Shown here piece after piece: positions 32,773 through 40,812 of a stretch of DNA of 41,823 nt; within the stretch, counting starts at the first letter, position 1; every line of letters begins with the position of its first letter. The stretch is from a bacterium (GTDB taxonomy: Bacteria > CSSED10-310 > JAJRTK01). Both the position numbers and the translations under genes were made by a program. Under the pieces are notes generated by a model. It searched no databases, was not told where the DNA came from, and worked only from the letters and a program-made list of their open reading frames with translations. Where the stretch lies: NCBI GenBank assembly GCA_024278345.1, contig JAJRTK010000467.1:1-41823 (forward strand). Direction: 5' to 3'.

Positions 32773-33690
32773 ATGGAATCGTCACTATTCCCGCGTCTCG
32801 CATTCCTTCCCTTCCTGTTGTTGAACCAGGTCTTCGCCGCCGGTGAAGCCCACCTGAAGGTGTGGCCTCCCACCCCGGCTCCCGGTTCGGTTTGCCTGCT
32901 GGAATTCCGAGCTCCGGACGCAGGCGAGGCCCTGGCCGAGGTCAGAAGCAAGGCTGGTCCCTTCAGTCAAAAGACTCATGGTGACGGCGAGACCCGGCAA
33001 GTTTCCTTGGTGCGAACGAAGAGAGGCCGATTCGTGGGCCTTCTGGGGATTGACCTGGAAGATCCGGCGGGAGAGTGGCGCGTCACCGTCCACTGGCTTA
33101 CGGGCCCCAGTCTTGAAAGCCACAGGAAGGATTATACTTTCCGGGTCGTTCCCAAGAGTTATCCGGTCCAGAAGCTGACTCTTCCTCCCTCGAAGGTCGA
33201 TCTTAGCCCGGCAAACCTCAAACGCGTGGGACAGGAGAGTGCTGCCATCAAGAAAGTTCTGGCCCTGGAGACACCAGGTGAGCGGATCGGCCCGTTTCAG
33301 CATCCTCTCGATTCTGGCGTGGCCGGCACGCGATTTGGTTCCAGGCGGATCATCAATGGCAAACCGCGATCCCAGCACTCGGGAGCCGATTACCGTGCGA
33401 AGCGCGGAACGCCGGTCCACGCGTGTGCGGCAGGCACGGTTGTTTTCGCGGAGGAGCATTTTTTTGCCGGTCGCTCCGTTTTCGTCGATCACGGAGAGGG
33501 TCTTGTCAGCATGGTTTGCCACTTGTCGGCCATCACCGTCAAAGTGGGACAGAAGGTGGCCCGTGGCGATCTTCTTGGCAAGGTCGGCGCGACAGGGCGA
33601 GTCACGGGACCGCACCTCCATTTCGGCGTCAGGGTCGGCGGAGCTCGCGTCGATCCGGCCAGCCTTCTGGCCTTGAACCCCAATTTGTAA
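32773..33690 (+). CDS. M23-family (LytM) metallopeptidase
   Basis: 305 residues with a signal peptide (cleavage near VFAAG). An Ig-like or beta-rich N-terminal domain spans about 25-125, and the M23 domain about 180-300. Zinc ligands are intact: His202 and Asp206 (QHSGADYRA), His283 in HLHFGV; the catalytic His250 (VCHLS) and His281 are also present. The residues GTRFGSRRIINGKPRSQHSG are typical. It is likely a periplasmic peptidoglycan endopeptidase rather than a degenerate LytM activator such as EnvC/NlpD. It is followed by glmM after 17 nt, which fits a cell-wall theme. Confidence 0.92.
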   Translation: MESSLFPRLAFLPFLLLNQVFAAGEAHLKVWPPTPAPGSVCLLEFRAPDAGEALAEVRSKAGPFSQKTHGDGETRQVSLVRTKRGRFVGLLGIDLEDPAGEWRVTVHWLTGPSLESHRKDYTFRVVPKSYPVQKLTLPPSKVDLSPANLKRVGQESAAIKKVLALETPGERIGPFQHPLDSGVAGTRFGSRRIINGKPRSQHSGADYRAKRGTPVHACAAGTVVFAEEHFFAGRSVFVDHGEGLVSMVCHLSAITVKVGQKVARGDLLGKVGATGRVTGPHLHFGVRVGGARVDPASLLALNPNL

Positions 33691-33707
33691 TCCCAGACGG
33701 AAAGAAG

Positions 33708-35081
33708 ATGACCGATACCCGCTCAACTAGGGACTTCCATGGGCTCTTCGGAACCGACGGTATCCGAGGGAAGGCCGGATTTTTTCCAATGACCACCCCT
33801 GTCGCTACGCTAGCCGGCCGTGCGATGATCGACGTCGTTGGCGGGAAGGAGCCCACCATCATCGTGGGGCGGGACACGCGCTTTTCGGGCCCCGCCCTCC
33901 AGGCTGCTCTCATTGCCGGGCTTTGTTCGGCCGGAGCCAGAGTGTTGGATGTCGGTGTGTTTCCCACAGGGGGCGTTTCTCTTCTCTGCCACGAGCTCGA
34001 GGCGGATGGCGGGGTCGTGATCTCGGCTTCTCACAATCCGGCCGTGGACAATGGGATCAAGCTCTTCGGCCGCGGGGGCCGGAAACTTCAGGAATCGGTG
34101 GAGCAAAAGATCGAAGGCCGGATGGCGGAGCTTGCGGCGTCGCCCCATGAGGTGGAGATGATGCAGGGAATCCACCAGATTTATCCGGTGGGCCACGAGA
34201 TCTACGAGCGGCGGCTGTTGAAGGCTTCCGGCCTTATTTCCGGGAGTCTTTCAGGAATCCGGCTGGCCGTGGATTGCGCCAATGGTTCGGCCCACCAGTT
34301 GACGCCGGTCATCTTGAGACGGTTGGGGGCCACCCTGGAACTCTTGGGCACGACCCCCAATGGGAGAAATATCAATCTTTCTTGTGGGTCGCAGCACCTG
34401 GAGCCTCTTGCCCAACGAGTGCTCCAAGCTGGATGCGACGCCGGGATCGCTCTGGACGGCGATGCCGATCGGGTTATTTTCATCGACGACCAGGGTACCG
34501 TCTGCGATGGGGATCATCTCTTGGCGATGTTGGCGGTGGATTGGACCGACCGGGGGCACCTTCGGGGAGATGCCGTCGTGGCCACGGTCATGTCGAATTT
34601 TTCCCTGGAGCGGTTTCTGGGAGCGATGAAGGTCAAGCTTGTCCGCACGGCTGTGGGAGACAAGAACATTCAGCGGGAGCTGGAGGCTCGAGGCTCCAAT
34701 CTTGGGGGCGAACAGTCAGGGCATCTCATCTTTCCCGATCACTGTCCAACTGGAGACGGCCTGCTGACGGCCCTCATGGTTTTGAGAGCGATGTGTGAAG
34801 CCCGGGCGCCTCTTTCCCAACTGGCAGGGAGACTGAAGCCGGCTCCCCAGATCCTCCTCAATGTGGCCGTTCGGGAAAAGATTCCCTTCGCTGAGCTGGC
34901 GAACCTCCGGAAAGGGATGGCTGCTTTCGAAGAAGAGCTTCGCGGCGAGGGCCGCATTCTGGTGCGCTATTCCGGCACGGAAAACCTCTTGCGGATCATG
35001 GTGGAGGGGAGCCGGCAAGACGTGGTAAAGCGGATCGCTACTGATCTTGCCGAAATCGCCAAACAAGAGATCGGCGAATGA
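33708..35081 (+). CDS. glmM: Phosphoglucosamine mutase
   Basis: 457 residues from ATG 33708. It converts glucosamine-6-phosphate to glucosamine-1-phosphate for UDP-GlcNAc, the precursor of peptidoglycan and LPS. Hallmarks: FGTDGIRG near the N-terminus, active serine loop ISASHNPAVDNGIK (Ser108), metal loop ALDGDADRVI, sugar loop GGEQSGH and phosphate loop VRYSGTENLLRIMVEG. The frame is open further upstream inside the M23 gene, but the family N-terminus fixes the start here. Its stop overlaps the start of the HAD gene (ATGA). Confidence 0.95.
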   Translation: MTDTRSTRDFHGLFGTDGIRGKAGFFPMTTPVATLAGRAMIDVVGGKEPTIIVGRDTRFSGPALQAALIAGLCSAGARVLDVGVFPTGGVSLLCHELEADGGVVISASHNPAVDNGIKLFGRGGRKLQESVEQKIEGRMAELAASPHEVEMMQGIHQIYPVGHEIYERRLLKASGLISGSLSGIRLAVDCANGSAHQLTPVILRRLGATLELLGTTPNGRNINLSCGSQHLEPLAQRVLQAGCDAGIALDGDADRVIFIDDQGTVCDGDHLLAMLAVDWTDRGHLRGDAVVATVMSNFSLERFLGAMKVKLVRTAVGDKNIQRELEARGSNLGGEQSGHLIFPDHCPTGDGLLTALMVLRAMCEARAPLSQLAGRLKPAPQILLNVAVREKIPFAELANLRKGMAAFEEELRGEGRILVRYSGTENLLRIMVEGSRQDVVKRIATDLAEIAKQEIGE

Positions 35082-35827
35082 GCTGTTCGACCCAAGGGTC
35101 GTCGCCCCGTGTCGATGGGCTGTTTTTTGACGTTGACGACACCCTTTTCTCCACCTCCAAATTTGCCGAGCTGGCGCGTCTGAACTCGATCCAGGCGATG
35201 ATCCAGCACGGGCTGGCAGTCTCCCAAACCGTTGCCTACCGCGAGCTCCAAGAGGTCATCGGGGAATTTGGCTCCAACTACGGGCGCCACTACGACAAGC
35301 TCCTGGTGCGCCTACCCTCGGAGGCCAGCCGCGACATCAACCCGGCCATCCTTGTGGCCGCCGCCATCAGCGCTTATCACAAGACCAAGTACGAAAGCCT
35401 TCACCCATTCAAGGAAGTTCCAGAAGTCCTTTCCCGACTGGCAGGCAGGACCTCACTCCTTCTTGGCATCATTACCGCCGGCCTGGAGATCAAACAGGCC
35501 GACAAGCTGGTCCGCCTTGGCGTACTCCCCTACATTGCGTCCAATGCGATTTTTATCACCGACCAAATCGGGATCAGCAAGCCCAATCCCAAGCTTTTCA
35601 GAAAAGTCTGTTCGATTGTCGATCTGGCGCCGGACCGCTGCATCTATGTGGGCGACAATCCTTCCCACGATATCGATCCGGCCCATGAAATTGGGATGTA
35701 CACCATTCTCTGCCGCCGAGGTGGTCGCCATTGCCGCGAAGAAGGAAGGATCCAGCCCCATCACGTCATCCACGACATGTGGGAGCTCCTGGCGATGCTG
35801 CGCGATTGCTACGGCATCGATGTCTGA
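35078..35827 (+). CDS. HAD-superfamily phosphatase
   Basis: 249 residues, cytosolic. Motif I FFDVDDTLF gives the nucleophile Asp18 and Asp20; motif II is GIITAG; motif III Lys is in ISKPNPKLF; motif IV is GDNPSHDID. An alpha-helical cap (about 25-110) places it with small-molecule phosphatases of the HAD type I, C1-cap class. The substrate is unknown; overlap with glmM (four nucleotides) suggests a role in sugar-phosphate metabolism or proofreading, which is inference. No terminator is seen after it; a dispersed repeat follows 13 nt downstream. Confidence 0.88.
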   Translation: MSCSTQGSSPRVDGLFFDVDDTLFSTSKFAELARLNSIQAMIQHGLAVSQTVAYRELQEVIGEFGSNYGRHYDKLLVRLPSEASRDINPAILVAAAISAYHKTKYESLHPFKEVPEVLSRLAGRTSLLLGIITAGLEIKQADKLVRLGVLPYIASNAIFITDQIGISKPNPKLFRKVCSIVDLAPDRCIYVGDNPSHDIDPAHEIGMYTILCRRGGRHCREEGRIQPHHVIHDMWELLAMLRDCYGIDV

Positions 35828-35840
35828 GGATCTTTGTCCT

Positions 35841-35917
35841 CTTCGTGTTACGTTCCGCTCCCGGCGGCGGCAATCCGTCCGCCGCCACTCGCCATTGTCG
35901 CCGCTCTTGACATCCAC
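35841..35917 (+). repeat. Dispersed intergenic repeat, copy C
   Basis: CTTCGTGTTACGTTCCGCTC through GACATCCAC. It shares order and most bases with copy A (GTGTTACGT-CCGCTCCC, ACTCGCC-TTGTCGCCGC, CATCCAC) and sits between the convergent HAD and SDR genes. Confidence 0.65.
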
Positions 35918-35943
35918 TTCCAGAAAGTCAGAGCATCGCCGGC

Positions 35944-36933
35944 TTACTGAAGCAGGCGGGCGTCCCGCAATACCCCAAGAGTAGCGGAAACATCCATCTC
36001 TGGAGCAAATCCTGTTCCCTGGCGAAACATGTTGTCATCGACGAGGTTCGAGAACTTCAGAAAGTCCACTGAGCCCTGGGGCATTTGGGGGAAGCCAAAC
36101 CGCCCCAGGAGCCAGCGGAACAGCGTTTCCGGTACTGGCAGCCGACTGGCTCCGGCCTGTTCGATCATTGCCGACAAAGGAACCGGCGGAGGTCCGGCGA
36201 CATTGAAGACGCCTCGGATTTTGCTTTCCAATGCCGCCAGGTAGGCTCTGGCGGCGTCCTCCTCGTGGAGGATCTGCATCATGGGATCGAACCCCAAGAC
36301 TGTCGGCACCATATCCCGTCGCAGATAGCGGCTCAGAGTATCGGAAACGGTAATCCCCACCACATTGCCCACCCGCAGCACCGCCGTGACCAGACTGGGA
36401 TGGCGCCAGAGCATTCCCGTGGCGTAGAGGTCAGCCGCCACCACATCCTGCATTTCGGGGAAGGTCCGACCGGCGGAGGGCGGAGTTTCTTCGGTGATAA
36501 AGGTCGGGTGCTCCGGAAGTGCCCCGTAGACGCTGGAACGGCTGACGAAGACCAGTTGGGAGACACCATGTTTGAGGCAGTGCTCGAAGACATGCCGGGC
36601 ACCGTCAAGATTGATCCGGTGGCGCAGCTCGGGATCGATATCCGGTCGCCGAGTTGTGCCCAGATGGAGGACTGCTCTGGGCCGGGCTTGGCGAAAGACT
36701 TCTTCGCCATTTCGTTTGAGAAGGCTCGCCCGGTAGAAATCCACTGCCGGCGGTCGCCCGTACCAGGGGCGCACATCCATGGCGACGACGGGAATCCCCC
36801 TGGACAAGAGGAGGCGGACGGCTACCTGGCCGTGGCCTCCGGCTGCGCCCGTGACCAGGACCGGTTGTCTTTCCCTCGATACCGCCGGCCGTTTGCGCCG
36901 ACCGTCTTGAGAACTTTTTCGGCCCGTGGCCAT
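35944..36933 (-). CDS. NAD(P)-dependent epimerase/dehydratase-like SDR
   Basis: 329 residues of the extended SDR type. Cofactor motif TGAAGGHGQ and the downstream Asp (VVAMDVRPW) are present, as is the conserved SRSSVYG. The catalytic Tyr-x-x-x-Lys normally found after it is not visible: the region reads PEMQDVVAADLYATG. It may therefore be a divergent or non-catalytic member. ATG 36933 has AGGAG upstream. The upstream gene in the same direction is an acyltransferase, a pairing often seen in lipid or surface-compound loci, but here separated by a 102-bp inverted-repeat element. Function uncertain. Confidence 0.85.
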   Translation of the reverse strand: MATGRKSSQDGRRKRPAVSRERQPVLVTGAAGGHGQVAVRLLLSRGIPVVAMDVRPWYGRPPAVDFYRASLLKRNGEEVFRQARPRAVLHLGTTRRPDIDPELRHRINLDGARHVFEHCLKHGVSQLVFVSRSSVYGALPEHPTFITEETPPSAGRTFPEMQDVVAADLYATGMLWRHPSLVTAVLRVGNVVGITVSDTLSRYLRRDMVPTVLGFDPMMQILHEEDAARAYLAALESKIRGVFNVAGPPPVPLSAMIEQAGASRLPVPETLFRWLLGRFGFPQMPQGSVDFLKFSNLVDDNMFRQGTGFAPEMDVSATLGVLRDARLLQ

Positions 36934-36951
36934 GGAAGGATTCTCCTGCTA

Positions 36952-37053
36952 AGAGCCTGTAAAAAATCTTGCTTCCCGTTTTTTCCCGTCGCGGCACCCG
37001 GACTACCGGAGACGGTGGGCTCAGGACCCGGCTGATATTTTTTTACAGGCTCT
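36952..37053. mobile_element. 102-bp MITE-like element with terminal inverted repeats
   Basis: AGAGCCTGTAAAAAAT (36952-36967) and ATTTTTTTACAGGCTCT (37037-37053) form near-perfect terminal inverted repeats of about 16 bp around some 70 nt of unrelated DNA. The right end reaches into the stop codon of the acyltransferase gene (37052-37054), and the left end is just upstream of the SDR ribosome-binding site. The end sequence GAGCCTGT resembles IS5-type inverted-repeat ends (from memory, not checked). It could also act as a transcript hairpin. Confidence 0.6.
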
Positions 37054-37891
37054 AACCCCAAAAAACACTTTTTCGGCAGGCAAGGCCATTCTGGATCATC
37101 GAATCGATAGCGGCCCTCACCTGATAGACCATCTCTTCGACCTCCTCATCCGGCTCGTCGCCCGTTCCTTCGAAGTAGAGTGGCTCTCCAAAGCGAAGCT
37201 GACATTTCGCCGGCAAAGGAAGGGGAGTCAGGAGGATCGGAAAACTTGGGAACCCCAACAGTTTGGCCAAAGGAGAGATATTGCCCAGATTGATCATGAT
37301 CTCCTCGCCCCCAACAAAGGCGAAGGGAACGATGGGGGTTTTGGTTTCCAGGGCCAGGCGCATGAAACCGGTGCCAAACTGCTGGAGCTGGTAGCGCTGG
37401 AACCAAGGCTTTGCCACCCCCCGGGCACCCTCGGGAAACACCATCACCAGGTGTTCATCTTCCAGGAGGCGCTTGCAGTTTTCCGGCAAACCCGTGATCT
37501 GTCCAAGGCGCACGGTGAGGGTTCCCAGCCACGGCTGGTGGATCAAAAATTTTTCGGCCATGGAGCGAACCGCCCGGGGTGGATCGGCCTCGCGAACCAT
37601 GGCCACAAGGACCATGAGGCCATCCCATGCAATTTGCCCCGAGTGATTGCCGATCAGCAAGGCGCGGCCCGGAGGCACCTTCTGGACACCGGTGGTCTCA
37701 ACCCTGAAATAGTTGCGGTAGAGCCAGTCCCCCAGGGAAAGAAAACGGCGGAACACGACCGGACTCATTCCCCAGCGATCAACTCCCACGGGCGTGGCCG
37801 ACACCTGGAGGTGCTTGGTCTTCTCCTGCCAGACATCATCGCTCAGGAGCCATGCGGCTTTTTCCGTCAAATTGTCGAACAAGCGGATCAT
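37052..37891 (-). CDS. PlsC-like lysophospholipid/glycerol-phosphate acyltransferase
   Basis: 279 residues. The acyltransferase core has LLIGNHSGQIAWDG (catalytic His, with two extra residues before Asp compared with the classical HX4D, as in the NHSG subgroup), VMVFPEGARG (substrate phosphate-binding) and PIVPFAFVGGEE. A basic C-terminal region and no clear signal peptide suggest an inner-membrane-associated enzyme on the cytoplasmic side. The likely reaction is acyl transfer to a lysophospholipid or related lipid; the exact substrate is not known. Its stop codon lies within the end of an inverted-repeat element. No clear ribosome-binding site is seen for the chosen ATG. Confidence 0.85.
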   Translation of the reverse strand: MIRLFDNLTEKAAWLLSDDVWQEKTKHLQVSATPVGVDRWGMSPVVFRRFLSLGDWLYRNYFRVETTGVQKVPPGRALLIGNHSGQIAWDGLMVLVAMVREADPPRAVRSMAEKFLIHQPWLGTLTVRLGQITGLPENCKRLLEDEHLVMVFPEGARGVAKPWFQRYQLQQFGTGFMRLALETKTPIVPFAFVGGEEIMINLGNISPLAKLLGFPSFPILLTPLPLPAKCQLRFGEPLYFEGTGDEPDEEVEEMVYQVRAAIDSMIQNGLACRKSVFWG

Positions 37892-37932
37892 GGGAGGCAG
37901 TGTAACGCTTCAGGGCGCAAGCAGCAAGCCAA

Positions 37933-38625
37933 TCAACCGGCCCACGACCAAGCCAAAGCCTTTTTCATCGTCAAAGCCAACAAAGCCGGCGTCTCGAACT
38001 CCAGCCAATCCTGCCGAGTCGGGTGAAAAAAGCCCAGAAGATGGGATTCCAACGCAATCCGCCGTCCCTTCAGGCCAACGGAACTCCCGTATTTCCAGTC
38101 TCCCATGATAGGGTGCCCGGCCGCCGAAAGCTGGACCCGGATCTGATGACTTCGCCCCGTCTTCGGCCAGATCTCCAGCAAACTATAATGGCCTCGGCTC
38201 TCCAGCCGCCGGTATTCCAGCTCTGCTTGCCGCGCCCCCTGAACTCCAGGGGCGACCACTGAAACCACTCGTGTTTTCCGGTTTTTCTTCAACCAGTCTT
38301 CCAGGCGCCCTTGCCGTGGCGGAAGGCCCTCCACCACTGCTCGGTAGACTTTCTTGACCAGACGCTCCCGGAATTGCCGGCTCAGCCGGCTCGCGGCCTT
38401 CGATGTTCGTGCCAGGGCCAAAACGCCGGATACAGGGCGATCCAGGCGATGCACCACACCCACGTGGACATTGCCCGGTTTGTCATAGCGCCTCTTGAGA
38501 TAGCTTCGTGCCAGGTCAAGGATGGTGGCGTCTCCGCTTCGATCCCCTTGACTAAGGTGCCCCGCGGGTTTGTAGACCACCAACAGATGGTTGTCCTCGT
38601 AAAGAACCTCAAGGCTTGGAAGCAT
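37933..38625 (-). CDS. RluA-family pseudouridine synthase
   Basis: 230 residues from ATG 38625 (MLPSLEVLYEDNHLLVVYKP), chosen because this is the usual N-terminus and an AAGAAGG lies just upstream; ATG 38655 would add ten residues and overlap the previous gene. The catalytic motif VVHRLDRPVSGVL holds the essential Asp. Also present are YRAVVEG, GRSHQIRVQLSAAGHPIMGD and the C-terminal LESHLLGFFHP. There is no N-terminal S4 RNA-binding domain, so it is a short form. It modifies uridines in rRNA or tRNA; the target site cannot be predicted here. Confidence 0.92.
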   Translation of the reverse strand: MLPSLEVLYEDNHLLVVYKPAGHLSQGDRSGDATILDLARSYLKRRYDKPGNVHVGVVHRLDRPVSGVLALARTSKAASRLSRQFRERLVKKVYRAVVEGLPPRQGRLEDWLKKNRKTRVVSVVAPGVQGARQAELEYRRLESRGHYSLLEIWPKTGRSHQIRVQLSAAGHPIMGDWKYGSSVGLKGRRIALESHLLGFFHPTRQDWLEFETPALLALTMKKALAWSWAG

Positions 38626-38635
38626 CACCACCTTC

Positions 38636-39169
38636 TTAAAAACCGATTCCACCATAGAGCGCGAACAACTGGTAGCTCCCGGAGTTTTCGATGTCCGTCA
38701 CTTTGTACTGCGCCTCCACAAACAGGCGGGTACGCTTCGTTCCAAGGGACAAGCCGCCCAAAACCTGCGTTCCGATCCCGCCGATCTGCTCGGTATTCCC
38801 ACCGAAGGAGCTGATAATGGGGCTGTATCCCACGCCCACGCCGCCGTACAGCCCGATACCTCCCAGAGGAAGATGCAGCTTCGCGTTGACGTAAGGGTAG
38901 ATGAAGTAAACATTGAGCTTCTCGTCGGTGCCTTGCACCGGGACACTCTCGTAGGTGAAATCGACTTCGAAGCCCAGGGAAAGGAAGTCTAGGAGGCGCT
39001 TATCCTGTGAAATCCCCACGATCCATTGGCTGTCCGATGTGTCAATGTCCGTGTCGTTGGCCTTGAACAAGACGCCTCCCTTGAGGTCGAGCGCCTCGGC
39101 CCGAGATGCCACCAAAGAGAGTGCGCAAAGCATTCCTAAAATGATTTGGCGAAGAGTGAGAAGCCTCAT
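38636..39169 (-). CDS. Outer-membrane beta-barrel protein
   Basis: 177 residues: a signal peptide (cleavage near SRAEA), then alternating hydrophobic/hydrophilic strands with Gly/aromatic girdles (LSLGFEVDFTYESVPV, LNVYFIYPYVNAKLHL, GIGLYGGVGVGYSP, GTQVLGGLSLG), ending in the C-terminal aromatic of barrel proteins (LFALYGGIGF). It is consistent with a small, roughly eight-stranded OmpA-like barrel in the outer membrane. No ligand or function is implied. ATG 39169 is preceded by CAGGAG. The rluA-like gene starts 10 nt after its stop, suggesting co-transcription. Confidence 0.85.
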   Translation of the reverse strand: MRLLTLRQIILGMLCALSLVASRAEALDLKGGVLFKANDTDIDTSDSQWIVGISQDKRLLDFLSLGFEVDFTYESVPVQGTDEKLNVYFIYPYVNAKLHLPLGGIGLYGGVGVGYSPIISSFGGNTEQIGGIGTQVLGGLSLGTKRTRLFVEAQYKVTDIENSGSYQLFALYGGIGF

Positions 39170-39299
39170 GATAATCTCCTGCGGTCCACGTCCAATCTGC
39201 TCGGAACCGGAATCGGAAGCCGTGCGTCCGAAACGATTCTCAATCCATCATGGTCCAAGACGATGACCAGCCAGAGAATCTATCCAAAACTTCGAAGAG

Positions 39300-39704
39300 T
39301 CAGTCCGATTGCTCGGCTTCCACAAAAACCAAAGAGACGGAGTTGATACAGTACCGTAGCCCTGTTGGTGGCGGACCATCGGGAAAGAGATGGCCTAGAT
39401 GAGCGTCGCACCGGCCACAGAGGATCTCAGTGCGAACCATTCCACGGCTCCTGTCGGGAAGCTCGATGAGACGGGCTCCTTCCAGAGGCTCAAAAAAACT
39501 TGGCCAACCACAACCAGCTTCGAACTTGGCGTCAGAGCGGAACAGCTCAAGCCCACAGCAGATACAGGCGTAAGTTCCAATGACTTGGTGGCGCGTGTAT
39601 TCCCCACTCCAGGGCTGTTCGGTTCCCTTTTGGCGGGTCACGCGGTACTGTTCAGGGGTGAGGTTTTCTTTCCACTCCTCTTCTGTTTTCCGAATCTTGT
39701 CCAC
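39300..39704 (-). CDS. msrB: Peptide methionine-(R)-S-oxide reductase
   Basis: 134 residues from GTG 39704. It reduces methionine-R-sulfoxide in oxidised proteins. Zinc cysteines Cys47/Cys50 (YACICCG) and Cys96/Cys99 (LCGRC), the active-site signature GCGWPSF, and the catalytic Cys119 in RYCINSVSL are all present. There is no signal peptide, so it is cytosolic. GGAAGG lies somewhat far upstream of the GTG, so a slightly different start is possible. No msrA is found nearby. Confidence 0.95.
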   Translation of the reverse strand: MDKIRKTEEEWKENLTPEQYRVTRQKGTEQPWSGEYTRHQVIGTYACICCGLELFRSDAKFEAGCGWPSFFEPLEGARLIELPDRSRGMVRTEILCGRCDAHLGHLFPDGPPPTGLRYCINSVSLVFVEAEQSD

Positions 39705-39955
39705 GGCTCAGGGCTTCCTTCCTGCATGGGATCTCATCACATCTCCAGCGGGCTCTTCCCCGATGGGGGAATCCGTTCAAGGCGGGCCTGGTTGATCGCT
39801 CCCCCGGGTCTGCCGCGCCGGGTCGTGCCTCACGTGTTGGCGTCGATCTTGCCTGCGGGTGTTGCGCCTCGGTGATGGCCAGCAGCCACCCCCAGCGGTT
39901 TCGACAAAGCGGGACAGTGGGTCGCCGGAAAAAAAACTTTTGCGTGGATACCCGA

Positions 39956-40747
39956 TTAGTCCCCCGGGAGCGTCGTGGGTGGGGTCGTCGTCGATTCTTG
40001 AGGTGGCTTGATAAGGGCGATATTTTTGGCTTGTGGGCCACGATCACTGTCGAAGACGTCGAACTCCAGGATAGACTGGCGCTCCTTGAGGATGCTGAGC
40101 TCCTTATTGGAGATCCGTTCCTCAAACTCGCTGCCGTGGCAGAAGATATTCCTGCCATATTCCTGGAATGCCCGGAGCGTGGCGATGTGCCCGAAATAGC
40201 GCTCTTCATCGACGCTGAAAAGGAAGCCGCGTGTCCGGCTTTCGTCCGTGGGAACGAGGTTGGGGATGAGGAACCCATAGCAATGGTAGTCAGCGCTTTC
40301 CCGCAAATTCCGGCTGGTGTTGTGGAACGAAATGACATCGACGCGAGTGCCGGTATTCTGGAGGGCCGTGACCAGTCGGACGAAATCGCCGTCGCCCGTG
40401 AGAAGGACAACGTAGTCCAGGTTCCGGTTTTGGAGAAGGGCATCGACGGCCAGATCGAGGTCGGTATTGGCCTTTGTGATGACTTGGCCATCTTCGTTGT
40501 AGTACCGGCGCACCTCTTTGGGGACGATCTTGAAGCCACAGCGCCGCACCTGGTTCCGGTAGTCTTCCTTCTTGCTTCGGTAGGCTTCGTCTACCTTTTC
40601 TCGCCGCCAATCGACGGCCATGTAGACGTTGGCACGAACTACGGTGGCTCCTTGGTCGATGATGATTTGTTTGAGAATGTCGTAGCGCATTCCCCAACCG
40701 CCGTTCCGCATGACATTCTCAGCATCAACGTAGATTCCGGCTTTCAC
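39956..40747 (-). CDS. NYN-domain (LabA-like) RNase fused to a cold-shock-like domain
   Basis: 263 residues from GTG 40747, which has GGAG about 8 nt upstream. Residues 1-150 are a PIN-like NYN domain with the acidic active-site set: GIYVDAENV, DLDLAVDALL, LLTGDGDFVRLV. Residues about 170-245 resemble a cold-shock (OB-fold) domain: FLFSVDEERYFGHI, NIFCHGSEFEE and the closing motif EFDVFDSDRGPQAKNIAL. The predicted role is a metal-dependent ribonuclease guided to RNA by the cold-shock domain. The last ~15 residues are Thr/Pro-rich. It is followed upstream by an uncharacterised gene 65 nt away on the same strand, which may be co-transcribed. Confidence 0.88.
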   Translation of the reverse strand: MKAGIYVDAENVMRNGGWGMRYDILKQIIIDQGATVVRANVYMAVDWRREKVDEAYRSKKEDYRNQVRRCGFKIVPKEVRRYYNEDGQVITKANTDLDLAVDALLQNRNLDYVVLLTGDGDFVRLVTALQNTGTRVDVISFHNTSRNLRESADYHCYGFLIPNLVPTDESRTRGFLFSVDEERYFGHIATLRAFQEYGRNIFCHGSEFEERISNKELSILKERQSILEFDVFDSDRGPQAKNIALIKPPQESTTTPPTTLPGD

Positions 40748-40812
40748 GATAATGGCTCCACAAAGGAGATGGCTCTAGGAGCCAAAGGGAGAGCGGCGCA
40801 TTCTCAGGTGAC

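Noticed and set aside
36085-37035. Long plus-strand open frame of 316 residues
   Set aside because: Antisense to the SDR gene, with no recognisable domains and running into the inverted-repeat element.
39225-39260. Second sigma-54-like site on the minus strand upstream of the barrel protein
   Set aside because: TGG and TTGG have the right spacing, but the invariant C of the -12 GC is missing.
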